64,000 nt of DNA from Posidonia oceanica (GCA_037176725.1 JAZBRS010000060.1:56572001-56636000); one strand, 5' to 3'; shown: positions 42,601 to 54,230, numbered from the stretch's first letter. The notes: a model not told the origin generated them from the sequence alone. Numbers and translations are program-made.

Positions 42601-43674
42601 TACAGAAGATCATACAATCAGATGCTATTACGCTGCCTGGACAAGCCGGAGGTTGATACGCTAATGCTTCAAGTGCATGCAGGGACCTGTGGCCCACACA
42701 TGAACGGCGTCCTCTTAGCCAAGAAGATCATGCTCAAAGGATATTTCTGGCAAACCATGGAGGCGGATTGCTGCCGGTTCGTGCGTAAATGCCACAACTG
42801 TCAGATCCATGGTAACTTTATCAAAGCTCCCCCTCATCAGCTGCATAACATGTCCTCGCCATGGCCTTTCTCCACCTGGGGGATCAACGTCATTGGCGCA
42901 ATACACCCTACTGCTTCAAACGGCCATCGCTTCATCATAGTAGCAATTGACTACTTCACTAAGTGGGTGGAAGCAGCCTCTTATAAGACAGTCACCGCGG
43001 TGGCAACAGAAAAGTTTATTAGGAACAATATCGTTGCCCGATACGGGGTCCCGCACTCCATTATCACTGATAATGGCACAAACTTCATTGCCAAAAGAAC
43101 TGAGGAGTACCTGCAGGGTCTCAAGATCAAGCATCACAGGTCCTCGCCTTATCGACCACAGATGAATGGAGCAGTGGAGTCTGCTAACAAAAACATTATC
43201 AAAATCATGAAGAAGATGGTAGAAACCCACAAAGATTGGCATGATAAGCTCCCGTACGCGCCCTGGGCGTACAGGACATCAATCCGGACCTCGACAGGAG
43301 CCACCCCGTACTCTCTGGTGTACGGTATGGAAGCAGTATTACCCGTCGAAGTAGAGATCCCCTCACTACGGATCCTACGAGAAGCTGAGTTGGAAGAGGC
43401 AGAATGGGTCGAAGACCGCTGCGTCCAACTGAATCTGATTGATGAGCACAGACTACAAGCTATGCTAATGCTCACTAGAAGCTTCCAGCCAGGGGATCTC
43501 GTTTTGCGCGCCATTCATCTACCCGACGGTCGAGGCAAATTCCGACCTAACTGGCGTGGCCCCTTCGTGGTTAAGCAGATCTTCTCAAGCGGCACGGTAA
43601 CTCTTGAGGACATGGACCAGGTCGAGCAGTCCGAGCCGGTCAACTTGTGCTACCTCAAGAAGTACTACCAGTAG
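42601..43674 (+). CDS. int: E2 integrase (catalytic Asp changed)
   Basis: Open from 42622 to TAG 43672. N-terminal zinc site (HAGTCGPHMNG ... RKCHNC); core WGINVIGAIH, SIITDNGTNF and NGAVESANKN. The first catalytic Asp is Asn here (AAC at 42886-42888); E1 and Y keep GAC/Asp. Asp (43069) and Glu (43177) are intact. The C-terminal region has lost about 60 bases near 43465 relative to E1, yet stays in frame and ends NWRGPFVV ... CYLKKYYQ. Probably inactive despite being open. Confidence 0.88.
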   Translation, partial: YRRSYNQMLLRCLDKPEVDTLMLQVHAGTCGPHMNGVLLAKKIMLKGYFWQTMEADCCRFVRKCHNCQIHGNFIKAPPHQLHNMSSPWPFSTWGINVIGAIHPTASNGHRFIIVAIDYFTKWVEAASYKTVTAVATEKFIRNNIVARYGVPHSIITDNGTNFIAKRTEEYLQGLKIKHHRSSPYRPQMNGAVESANKNIIKIMKKMVETHKDWHDKLPYAPWAYRTSIRTSTGATPYSLVYGMEAVLPVEVEIPSLRILREAELEEAEWVEDRCVQLNLIDEHRLQAMLMLTRSFQPGDLVLRAIHLPDGRGKFRPNWRGPFVVKQIFSSGTVTLEDMDQVEQSEPVNLCYLKKYYQ

Positions 43675-45045
43675 CTGGGAGCAACCATTGCGGATCCTTC
43701 GTCCCACCTTTCGTACTCCCATCACTCGCATGTTTCTGTTCCTCTTTTCGCCCTATCTCCCCCATACATCGCTTCATCCTATCTTCTGCATTTTTTTTAT
43801 CATTGCATTCCCGTACATTCCTTCTCTCATCTCCTTTTATAATCATCATCGTCATCCTCTCAAATCATGTATTGCATTTTGCCCGGTGATGAAAACCGGA
43901 GGTGCTTGCCTGCTGCGGAAGTAGTCTCTCGACCTCACCTGACACTACTTAGATGTCTTAGTTAGTGAGGGAGCCACTACTCAGTGAGAGTGGGCGAAAT
44001 GCCCAAACACCTGGGGACTTACACTCCTAGAAAGATGCTAGGCTTTAGCCAGAAAGAAAACACATATTTATGCCCGAATGTATAAGAGAGGAAAGAAAGA
44101 AAAAGCCAAAAGTCAGTACCCGAAGGCCCTAACCCCCACGGCTCAGAAGTCAGACACCCATTTCCTCTAGGGTAGGGATAGCGGAGACCTGCAAGCCTGA
44201 AAAAAAAAAGAAGAAAAAAAAGGGGAAAAAAAGAATGATAAAAAGAAAAGAAAAGAAAGGAAAACAACAAAAAAAGAGAATGATAGAAAAGAAAAAAAGA
44301 GAATGATAGAAAAGGAAAAGGAGAAGAATAAAAGTCAAATCCCAAAAATGAAGGCAGGCAAGGTAATCCCGCACCTTTCACCTACCCCAGAGAAGAGTTA
44401 AAGTTCGGGCCAAGTCCTCCTTGTTTCCAAAATAGGAATGAGGAGAGCCCTGCACACCTGCATAAAAAAAAGGAGGGAAAAGGTAGGAGTGAGTGTAAGT
44501 CCTTGAGAGTTTGGCATGGAGCCCGTCCTCTCTACACCACTACCAAACAACACCAACACCCTTTCCTGGAGTGCCAACAACAAGTTAAGAGTCTGAGTAG
44601 AGTCCAGTGAGTCAAGGACCGCTCCCTTCCAGTGCAGCAGGCACCAAAGCACTCCCGATGCTGAGGGCAAACTACACCAATCAAAAATCATGCATACACC
44701 CACATTTCCAATCATCTCCCCGCCCTTTGATCATTCCGCTTTGCAAGGTTTGCTTTGGCACTGAGACAGTACTCCTACTCAGCACGCGTTGGCATCATCG
44801 GGCTGCGACGACCCAGAACTCCTGCCAGTCCCCGCCCCACGCCAACAGAATCCCTTTGCTTATATGTGTTTAATTGCCATGATCTGAATGTTTACTGTTG
44901 GATGTGTTGAACTGTTTTACCAGCTTCGGAATCTGCTTTCAATCAGTAGTTTTGTGCCTGTGTGAGATCTGATAATTCACAGTCTTGGTAACAGGTACAT
45001 GAAGATTTTGCGACAGCCGTCTGCCTACGTTCTGCAGTCTACGCA
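43675..45045 (+). other. E2 spacer between integrase and accessory ORF
   Basis: No gene. Contains a purine-rich tract (44196-44345: A runs with AGAA and GAATGATA words) and, near the end, GGTAACAGGTACATGAAG, a possible splice acceptor 45 bases ahead of the accessory start. Closely similar to 57404-58771 of E1. Confidence 0.75.
44196..44345 (+). repeat. Purine-rich tract downstream of pol (E2)
   Basis: About 150 bases, nearly all A and G, with repeated GAATGATA(G)AAAAG words. Counterparts at 57929-58065 (E1) and on the minus strand at 22320-22420 (Y). Could act as a second plus-strand primer or only as a spacer. Confidence 0.7.
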
Positions 45046-46247
45046 ATGGGTTTCCCCAATCTAGTGACCCCGGCACACTGTTCTGAGATCCTGCGAGAGT
45101 GGATCGGCAAGCTTACCAAAGATGACTGCGAGAAGCTGCGCTTATGGGGCATTCCGACCAAATTGCTAAGACTGCTGATGTAGAAGTGAGCCGCCATCTT
45201 CTATGCACCGCCGCAAGGTTCTGGAAACCGACACACCATGTCTTCCGTTTTGGCAGAACTGAACTGACACCTACACAGGAGGAGGTGCGCCAGATCTGTG
45301 GCTTTTCCAAGATCTTGGGGCCGCCCATCTTCATGAGGCGTGACGGATACATTGCGGTCCTGAAACAGCTAACTGGGCTCTCTACTCAAAGTTGCCAGCA
45401 AAGACTGATTTGCACCAGCGGGCCCACGCCCCTACTTCGCCTAGCATATTTTGATGATACAGTGGAAAAGCGTGCTGAACTCGGAGACGAGCTGTGGCTC
45501 CGAGGATTTGTTACCCGTTTCCTAGGCGAGCTGGTCTTTACTCATGGTAAAGCGACAGTGGCCATCGAGATCGCTAAAATAGCACTCGCTGTAGTGACTC
45601 GCCAGATAGACCTGGCACCGGTTGTTCTGGCAGAAACATACCGTGGACTAGACCGCATTTCACATCGCTGCCGCCACTTTCATGGTTGCGGAGCACTTAT
45701 TCAGGTCTGGCTAGCCGCACACACTGAGATAGACCTTCTGCGCTCCCAGGTACATGCTTTTGAGGCCTACTGCAACAGCGGCCATGCCAAGACAGTCAAA
45801 AGCGTCAAGGAAGAATATGAGAAGCTATCGGAGCTGACAGATGACACAGTAACCTGGTGCATCATCCCTGCCATGACCGAACCATTCACTGTCTTCTTCA
45901 GCACACACGACATGCGGTTGATCGTGCTACCAGGATTCACCGTGGGTGTGGAATACCACCCTATCAGGGTCATGCACCAGTTCGGTTTTCAGCAGGACGC
46001 CTTTGTCGACAGCACAGCACCTAGGCTCCTTCAAGCATATCCCCTCAGTACAACTGCCCCAACGAAGGAACTAGCCAATCTGATGCAGCACGGAGTGCGA
46101 TCAACAGACATCGCGGCTACGAGAGGCACAGGGTGTACTCCTGAGTACATCACCGAGGTGCAAGACCTCTGGCCCATCGATGATGTCCCGCCAAGCGGTC
46201 CCTTGTTCCCTGACTCTGGAAAATCAAAGAAGGCCCGAAGCAGCTAG
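45046..46247 (+). CDS. E2 accessory ORF (plant mobile domain/DUF7745-like), one frameshift
   Basis: Starts MGFPNLVTPAHCSEILREWI at 45046. A one-base deletion near 45155-45170 relative to E1 shifts the frame; 367 codons are then open from 45144 to 46247. Trp is present at the codon that is TAG in Y and E1. Recognisable parts: FRFGRTELTP, EEVRQICGFSKILGPP, LRLAYFDDTVEKRAELGDEL, LAPVVLAETYRGLDRISHRC, and a basic C-terminus GKSKKARSS. No signal peptide or membrane segment. Similarity to plant mobile domain or DUF7745 proteins is from memory of the motif style. Sense orientation after integrase; expression may need splicing or a subgenomic RNA. Confidence 0.75.
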
Positions 46248-46699
46248 AGCCATTATGCAGCTGCCGTTCAGTTTCCTTTCAAGTTATGTTGTATCTTTCG
46301 GCCCGCCACGGGCGTGTAATCAATAGTTTTATCAATGCAAAAGTGTTTTGTGCTGGCTACTTGCATTTCAAAGCTACTTAATGCATTCCATGTTCCTTGC
46401 CAATCATATCTTGAGGCCCCTGGCCAGGCTTGTTGCCCACATGACGTAGGAAAGTCCTCAGCAATCAACCCAGACTCCAGGACCTCTACGGACCCACGCC
46501 GTCAAATCCTGCTACCAGACATCCCCAGCTGAGTCTCCGTTGGGCTGGTACCCCAAACTACTCGTTTGACAAACACGTTAGTTTTGTCCATCCTTCGCTT
46601 TTCGATGCCAGGGACGCTTCGGCTGACCCCTGTATCATCCTGATACCAGGGACATCTTTTCAGATGCCCTGCGGTATCTCATCCGTATCAGCCCCTTCC
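46248..46699 (+). other. E2 3' UTR before the arrays, with conserved hairpin
   Basis: Non-coding. The segment TTTCAAGTTATG ... CGTGTAATCAA...TTTTATCAATGCAAAAGTG is close to E1 59985-60050. The hairpin with TATCA/TGATA arms is at 46627-46650 (one mispair relative to E1). Confidence 0.7.
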
Positions 46700-47445
46700 T
46701 CTTTGCCGACCGATAAGTCCGATATCTTATCATCTCTTTCCTTTTGCCGGCCGATAAGTTCGATATCTTATCACCCCTTTCCCTTTGCCAGCCGATAAGT
46801 TCGATATCTTATCATTCCTTTATCCCCTCTTTGCCGGCCGATAAGTCCGATATCTTATCATTCTATTCTTTTATTCATTTGCCGGCCGATAAGTCCGATA
46901 TCTTATCACTCCTTTTCCTTTGTCGGCCGATAAGTCCGATAACTTATCATTCATTTATTCCCTCTTTGCCGGCTGATAAGTCCGATATCTTATCACCCCT
47001 CTCCCTTTACCGGCCGTAAGTCCGATATCTTATCATTCCTTTATCCCCTCTTTGCTGGCCGATAAGTCCGATATCTTATCATTCTATTCTTTTATTCATT
47101 TGCCGGCCGATAAGTCCGATATCTTATCACCCCTTTCCCTTTGCCGGCGGTTAAGTCCGATATCTTATTATTCCTTTATTCCCTCTTTGCCGACCGATAA
47201 GTCCGATATCTTATCACCCCTCTCCCTTTGCCGGCCGATAAGTCCGATATCTTATCATTCCTTTATCCCTTCTTTGCCGGTCGATAAGTCCAATATCTTA
47301 TCATTCTATTCTTTTATTCATTTGCCGGCCGATAAGTCTGATATCTTATCATTCCTTTATTCCCCCATTGCCGACCAATAAGTCCGATATCTTATCACCC
47401 ATTTCTCTTTGCCGGCCGATAAGTCCGATATCTTATCAATCCCTT
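46700..47445 (+). repeat. 3' UTR tandem array 1 of E2, about 17 units
   Basis: Units of about 40-47 bp centred on GATAAGTCCGATATCTTATC, a six-base stem (GATAAG/CTTATC) with loop TCCGATAT, separated by TTCCTTTATCCCTCTTTGCC-like spacers. E1 has about nine units in the matching array (60415-60812). Open frames across it are artefacts. Confidence 0.92.
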
Positions 47446-47484
47446 TCCGATCAATCAATCAATCAATCAATCAAGCAATCAATC

Positions 47485-48345
47485 ACTGCTCTTTCCGGTT
47501 GATAGGACCGTAAACTATCATCTTGGGCTGATATCCAAAACTTTCCCGCAGTTGTGTTATACGGCTGACACCCAGTAACTGTCACTCATAATTGCCCCTT
47601 TCCGGTTGATAGGACCATAAACTATCATTCTTTGGCTGATGATCCAAAACTCATCCTGGGCTGATATCCAAAACTATCACTGGCAATTACGTTATACGGC
47701 TGATATCCAGTAACTATCCCTTGCAATTGCTCTTTCCGGTTGATAAGACCGTAAACTATCATTCTCTGGCTGATGATCCAAAACTCATCCTGGGCTGATA
47801 TCCAAAACTATCACTCACAATTGCATTATACGGCTGATATCCAGTAACTATCACTCGCAAACACCCCTTCCGGTTGATAGGACCGTAAACTATCATTCCC
47901 TGGCTGATGATCCAAAACTCATCCTGGGCTGATATCCAAAACTATCATGGGTTTGCGTTATACGGCTGATATCCAGTAACTATCCCTCATAATTGCACCT
48001 TCCGGTTGATAGGACCGTAAACTATCATTCTTTGGCTGATGATCCAAAACTCATCCTGGGCTGATATCCAAAACTATCACTCGCAATTATGTTATACGGC
48101 TGATATCTAGTAACTATCACTCATGGTTTGCTCTTTCCGGTTGATAGGACCGTAAACTATCACTTCTGGCTGATGATCCAAAACTCATCCTGGGCTGATA
48201 TCCAAAACTATCTCCTGCAACCATGTTATACGGCTGATATCCAGTAACTATCACTCACAACTGCACCTTCTGGTTGATAGGACCGTAAACTATCGCTTTC
48301 GGTTGATAGGACCGTAAACTATCACTCTCGGCAGATGATCCGAAA
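47485..48345 (+). repeat. 3' UTR tandem array 2 of E2, 130-135 bp units
   Basis: Each unit holds four short stems in fixed order: TGATAGGACCGTAAACTATC, GATGATCCAAAACTCATC, TGATATCCAAAACTATCA and TGATATCCAGTAACTATC. About six full and two partial units. Stem and loop pattern resemble the unit of array 1. The E1 counterpart is 60860-61735. Confidence 0.9.
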
Positions 48346-48947
48346 CTCATCCCCCCTGGCTGATAAGTCCGATAACTTATCACCTCCTTCGCGCGACTTC
48401 ATTCCAAAAGACGGAGCCCCGCATCCCTTCGCGTCAGGAGAGGGTCCCCCTCTCCCGTTGCACCTCTGTAGTTTTGGTTACCCCTTTTCTGTACGGCCCC
48501 AGCCGCCTTGCTTGCTTGCTCCCTCGGGCGAGAACAAGCTGCCCCTTTTTCCCCTCCTTGCTGCGCAGGTTTGGACTTACCGCCAAGTTCCGCGTCATGC
48601 TGCAGCTCCCCCTTCAGCATCCTGTTGCATCAACTCTTCAGTCGCACAACATCGCAAGCTAGTCTAAGCATCATCGGCATCATCAGCATCATCCGCGTTG
48701 TATCGGCTTCCCCATCTGTACTAACTCCGGCACTAACTTTTGCATTGCATCCGCATTAGCATGCATTGCATTCCATCCATCTGCACCTGCACTTTGCATT
48801 GCGGTAACGATCTACGACGTTCAGTGCATCCGCCGAATAAGTGGCTCACGCCGACAGCAATCCCCTGGTCCCGTCGGTCAGATGGGGTGTCTCATCAACC
48901 CTGAGCAGCAACCTCGCTTCGCTTGACCTCACTCAGGGAAGGGCATC
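48346..48947 (+). other. E2 3' UTR tail and polypurine tract
   Basis: No gene. A last GATAAG/CTTATC stem lies at about 48363, then mixed sequence with CATCGGCATCATCAGCATCATC and GCATTGCATC words. The polypurine tract AGGGAAGGG at 48935-48943 is directly before the LTR. Confidence 0.75.
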
Positions 48948-51900
48948 TGTTGACACCCCATTTTGACAGGCTGAATCGATTGGAATCTTCTGGTGGCTTC
49001 TGAACCCAAACCTAGGTCCAAACCCATACCTTTCTTTTCTTCTTTCCCTTCAAAACAAGTCCAAACTCAACCTAGGATCACACCCTTTTCCCGAACCCAA
49101 AAACTACCCAAAAATCATAGGAAAACTCACCCTTCCTAACTTAGCAAACCCACCAAAGAGCCCTTAAAATTTCAAACCAAAACCACTCCCAAAAATCCCA
49201 GAAAACCTAGGTAAAACTACCCTTTTTCTACACCTCAAAACCCTTCCAAAACTTTCTCAAAACCAAACCAAAACCCTGGGAAGAAGACTAGAGACCCTAG
49301 ACTACACACCCACCAAATTTCACCCCTTTTCAAAACCTCTAAACCCTCCTTTTATCCAAATTATTCTTTTCTCTCTCTTGGATTATTCTTTTCTCTCTCC
49401 TCTCTCTCTCCTGATTATCCTCCTTCTTTTCACCTCCTTTTCTCCCTCTTTTTTGTATGGCTGTGGGCCCCCCTTGTGCTCCTATCTGTTCTCAATCTTA
49501 TTCCTATTTTTATCTTATTTTTACCATTTTCTTTGATTTTCAAAAAATTATTTTCCTTCAACTCCCCTCTTTCCTATTTATTCCTCCATTTCTCCCTTTT
49601 CCTCTCCTTTCTAATTTCCTCTTCTCTTCTCTTACTAAACCCCTAAAAATCCTTGAAAAACCTTCAAAATTCTGAAACAAAAGGAAAACAAACCAAAACC
49701 CTAAAAAGAAGTAATTAAAAACACAAACAAACAATTAAAAACAAAAACCTAATTGAATCCAACTAAAAAGGGAAATTAAGAATGCAATCTAAAAAATGCA
49801 AAACAAACAAAAGAAAATGCTATAAAATCAAGTAAAAAACCAAAATATAATCAAAACAAACCAAAAGTAAAAACCTCATTAAAAATAATAAAAAATAGAT
49901 CCTAAAAAAGAAGAAAATAATTAAAAATACTAAGACAAGTAATTAAGAAAAAAACTTAACTTAACAAATCTAAAAGAAACAATTAAAACTTAATGCAAGC
50001 CTAAAAAACTTAACTAAAAAAAGGAAAAGAAAAGGAAAAACTTGACAAGAGAAACTAAACTAGAAAATATTAAAAGAACTTAACAAACAATTTTTTAAAA
50101 AAAAAAACAATTAAAAGAAAGACTTAAGAAAAAACTAAAATCAAAAAAACCTAAAACTCCTCTTAACTAATTAAAAAGCAACCCATTAAAAAAGCCTACT
50201 TAAAAATCCCAACTTAACAAGAAAAACTTAACAAGGAAAATTCAACTAAAAAACAATTAAAAAGTTTAATAAACATTTAAACCAAATCAAATACAATTTA
50301 AAGAAAACTTAAATCCTAAAAACTTAAATCAAAACTAAAACTCTTTCTAACCCTAATTAATTTAAAAACAATCTTTAAAAAACCTAATTAAAAACCCTAA
50401 CTTAAAAACAACTATTTAAAAAAAACATTTTCAAATCCTTTTCTATTTTATTTTTATTTTAATTTTTTCCTTCTTCTTCTTCCTCTCTTTTTCTTCCTTT
50501 CCTCCTCCTTCCATTTTATTTCTTTCTCCCCATTTGATCCGGCCCACCTGACCTCTCTCCTCCTTCTTTCTTTCTTTTTTTTTCTCTTTCTTTTCGCACA
50601 AGCCCGGTCCACGGCCAACTTCTTCTCGTCTTCCCTCCTTCTTCCTCTCCCGCTCCTTCTCTACTCTCTTCTTTCTTTTTCTGCAACCACCAGCCTTCAC
50701 AAGTCGACACATCATCATCCCAGGCCTGCCGTCCTTGCACCGTGCACGCCCTCTGCCCAGGCCAGACCGGCGTGCGCCGCCCTCCTCAGCCAGAGCCTGC
50801 AACCTCCTGCCATGCCCTCCTTTGCATTCAATGGCAGCAGACCGAAAGCCGGATCAACCAGAAAACCAGTAGCTCCAACACACCAGAGAGAATATCACCT
50901 TCACTACCCAGAACCTCCTCTCCTCTTCTTGTGTAATCTCCAGTCGGAGAACCCAAGATTTCACCTCCTTTCTCTGCCAGAAAAACCAGCATTTCCTCCG
51001 CTGGATCTCACTGCAAACCAAAACCTCAAACACCTTCCAAATCTCTCCCAATTCCTCCCCCAATCTCACTCAAGCTTCCAGCACTACAGTCCTTCCTTCC
51101 ACACCCGAAACCATCCCAGAATTCACCCCCAATCACCTGATATCACCCCCAGAACCCAACAGCATCCTCCTCTAGAATTCCCTCCTACATAGACCACCAT
51201 TCCTCCCCAAAACCTACCCAGAAACTCACTGAAACTCCACCTTCTCAAACCACCCAAGCTTCCCCTCTAACCCTCACCACGGCCGGAATCCCCCACAACA
51301 AACACCTATTCCACTTTCTGATCCAGAAATCCACCATCAGCAAACTCCCTCTCCAGCAATCCACGACCCAACTTAAACCCTTCCACACGCTCACCAAGCA
51401 TCCAGGAGCCCACCGACAGCCTCCACTTGATCCAGAGAGCAACAGGCCTTCCCCCCCACCTCAGGTGATCTCCAGTGCACCCAACAAAGCCGATCTCCTC
51501 CGCCAGCACCAGAACGTGCGTCCGAGCATCCAGCGAGCTCCGGAAGACCCCCAGGAGTGGATCCCAACCCCTGCGAGCCATCGACGACGCTCGCACCAAC
51601 TGGACAGACCTCGCCAGCATCTGCTGAAACAGCCTGCGTCGGGGGAGCGCTCCGGACGCCAGAATAGGTACCCCTCTTCTCCGGTAATCTAGTTCCTCCC
51701 TCTTCTTGCTTTTCCGCCCCTCAAATAGGGGTTCTACTCCTTCTCTCGTCGGGTCAGCACCGCCGCTGACCCGTCTTCTCCGGTGAGCTCAAAGCTCGCC
51801 TCGCCGCTCCAGTTAGCAGAAAGCTTTGCCGACCTTCGTCCGAGGATCGCATGACCTCCAGGAGCGCGACCATGCTCTCAGATCCCATCCTCGACGTCCC

Positions 51901-54230
51901 GATCGCCCGGTCTGCTTCAGAAACCTTCTGCTGTCCTCCGTCATCTTCTCCGGTCTGCTCCAGGCCGCGTCACGGGCCGCCGACGTCTCTCCAACCTCCG
52001 TGCAGCTCCGAAGCTCGCCGTTGCCGCACCTGCGCCCCGCCGGCACCCCTCCTCCTCCGTCTCCGGTCATTGGTAGCTCTGCGCTACAGTGGCTTCGTCT
52101 TCTTCCATCACTATTCATTTATTTTCTGTTAGCTAAGCTATTTTGTTACTAAATTGCATTTTCGGTCTCTGTTTTCACTTTATTACATTCTGGTCCTGCC
52201 TCTGTTTAAGATTGATTTAATTTCGCATTTAAATCTTATGAAATTGCATGAAAATCCCAAAAAATCAACTAATTACCTGTCAGTCCTGCTACAGTGTTTC
52301 TCTTCGGTGTTTCCTTTAAATTCCATTCATCTTGTTTTATATTATTGCATGTTAATCTTCCTGATATTAATCTGATTTAATGCTTATACTTTACCTTGGT
52401 GTATTGCATTTCTAGTCCTTGTTAGTTTTCTTATTTGCACTTTAGTCCTCTGGTCTGTTAACTTAAGTATTTATTTTTCAATTTTCTTTACTGCATTGCA
52501 TCATTTCCCTCATATTATCTGATTTTTGCATATAGGTCTTTCCTCATGCACAGTAGGTATTTAAATGCATGTTTTGCTTATAAAATTGCATTTTTGACCC
52601 TGCATGTTTGAAAAACTGCATATAGGCTCCTGTTTGCATTCCTAGACTACTCAGATCCCTGTTTTGCTGGAAAAATTGCATTTTAGACCTTGTTGATTTC
52701 AAAATTACATGTTGATTTACCATTCGATTTCAAAACTTTTCCTGATGCATGGCTATCTTGAAAATTTGCATTTTGAACCCTGCATTTTGTAAAATTGCAT
52801 TCAGACCCCGTTCTTTTCAAAATTGCATGTAAGTCCCCATTTTTCTGAAAAATCATCCCTAAGTCTCTTCTTGCATTCTGCATGCATTGCATTCATGCAT
52901 CTTTGCATCTGGCATCTCTCGCACACACCTGAGCACTCTTAGCTCCCATTTACGTAGGAGGACCTGCTTTGCACACCCTCAGGCCCCTTTTACACTTAGA
53001 TATTATCTTCTCCCCTGTTTTGGCCTCCTGCCTTGAAGTCTGGATATCTTCAGATCCGGCCGTTGGATCTTCTCAACTAAGCTACCTGGGCGACCCTAGC
53101 GGAGCGCTCTTCAGCATGGACCAATCAGATTTCAGATCAGGCTTCAGATTTCTAAGGCAAGTCCTCTTGAACTTCGGTAGCATCTTTTGCATATCATTCG
53201 CATTGCATGGCTTTTACACGCTCTATTTCGTTCGTTTTTTGCACCGTTTTGCGTGCCGCTTTGTTTCTTGCACCGTTTTGCGTGCCCGGCTTTGTTTCTT
53301 CACCGTTTTACGTGCCCGACTTTGTTTCTTGCACCGTTTTACGTGCCAGCTTTGTTTCTCGCTCCGTCTTGCGTGCCAGCTTTGTTTCTCGCATCGTTTT
53401 GCGTGCCAGCTTTGTTTCTCGTGTCGTTTTGCGTGCCAGCTTGGTTTCTTACATCGTTTTGCGTGTCAACTTTGTTTCTCGCATCGTTTTGCGTGTCGAC
53501 TTCGTTTCTTGCACCCTTGTGCGTGTTTTATGTTATTTCCTCTCGCATGTTGCCCGCATTGCCTGTTTTCACCGTTGTTTAGTTTTATCGCCTGCATTTG
53601 CATTAAGGTAGTGATGCTTACTGCATAGAGTTCTCACGAGCCAGGTTTTCACCCGGTTCGGAACACAGACAGCGTTGCTGAGCGCTTAGACTGCACGTTT
53701 ACTTTCTTGCATTGCATTCATCACTTAGAGCACACCTTTGAGCATTTAGATAGGCATTCATTGGCACTTAGGCAAGTCTGCATTTCCCTGCGTATGCGAG
53801 CGTAAGCCTAGAAAGACCGATTCTCGGGCGTGTCGGGGGTGCCTAACACCTTCCCCGCACGTAACAGGAGTCTTTGCCCTCTCTCTTGGCCCGCAATGAC
53901 CATATTGCCCTTATCCTAGGCACGAGTCACATCATTTGTATTCATTTGCATCTCATTTCTTTTGCATTGCCTTGCATTGCATCTTTTGCTTGGTTTTGCG
54001 TGATTGTTCACGCATTTCCGCGGTTTTCCTTGTCTCCCTATCTAATTGACTTGGTGACGACTCCGATTTTTGTCTTATCTCCTTCTTTTCTTCCCTTTTT
54101 CCCTTTTTTTAAATGTTTTCGAGGTAAGTCTTCCTTCTCGGACATAGCCGCTAATAGTGAGCCTGATTCTGATCAGTGCACGCGAACTTTGGTAATGTGC
54201 ATGGACGATTTGAACACCGGGATTACTACA
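48948..54230 (+). repeat. E2 3' LTR (5283 bp), middle LTR of the composite
   Basis: TGTTGACACCCC to GATTACTACA, same block order as the E1 5' LTR but clearly more different from both E1 LTRs than they are from each other, notably in the A-rich part (49680-50430). The right end abuts RT sequence with no primer site or leader. Hairpin at 53607-53625 (two changes), GGTGCCTAACACC block at 53835, TGACGACTCC at 54055. Confidence 0.92.

Larger units (their letters stand above)
40511..54230 (+). mobile_element. E2 remnant: pol, accessory ORF, 3' UTR and 3' LTR nested in E1
   Basis: The right end is the exact LTR terminus ACTACA at 54230, joined to GCCAGAATTGAG of the E1 pol. The E1/E2 pol homology starts again at that same word (GCCAGAATAGAG at 40510). 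The 3' LTR differs from both E1 LTRs. This fits insertion of E2 into E1 in the same orientation followed by recombination between homologous pol regions that removed the 5' part of E2. The left limit given is the rightmost possible one; the true crossover may lie further left. Confidence 0.7.

Noticed and set aside
46700..47445. CRISPR-like array (regular repeat with short spacers)
   Set aside because: The spacers are near-identical to each other, the unit is a drifting tandem repeat, and the context is the 3' UTR of a plant retrotransposon.
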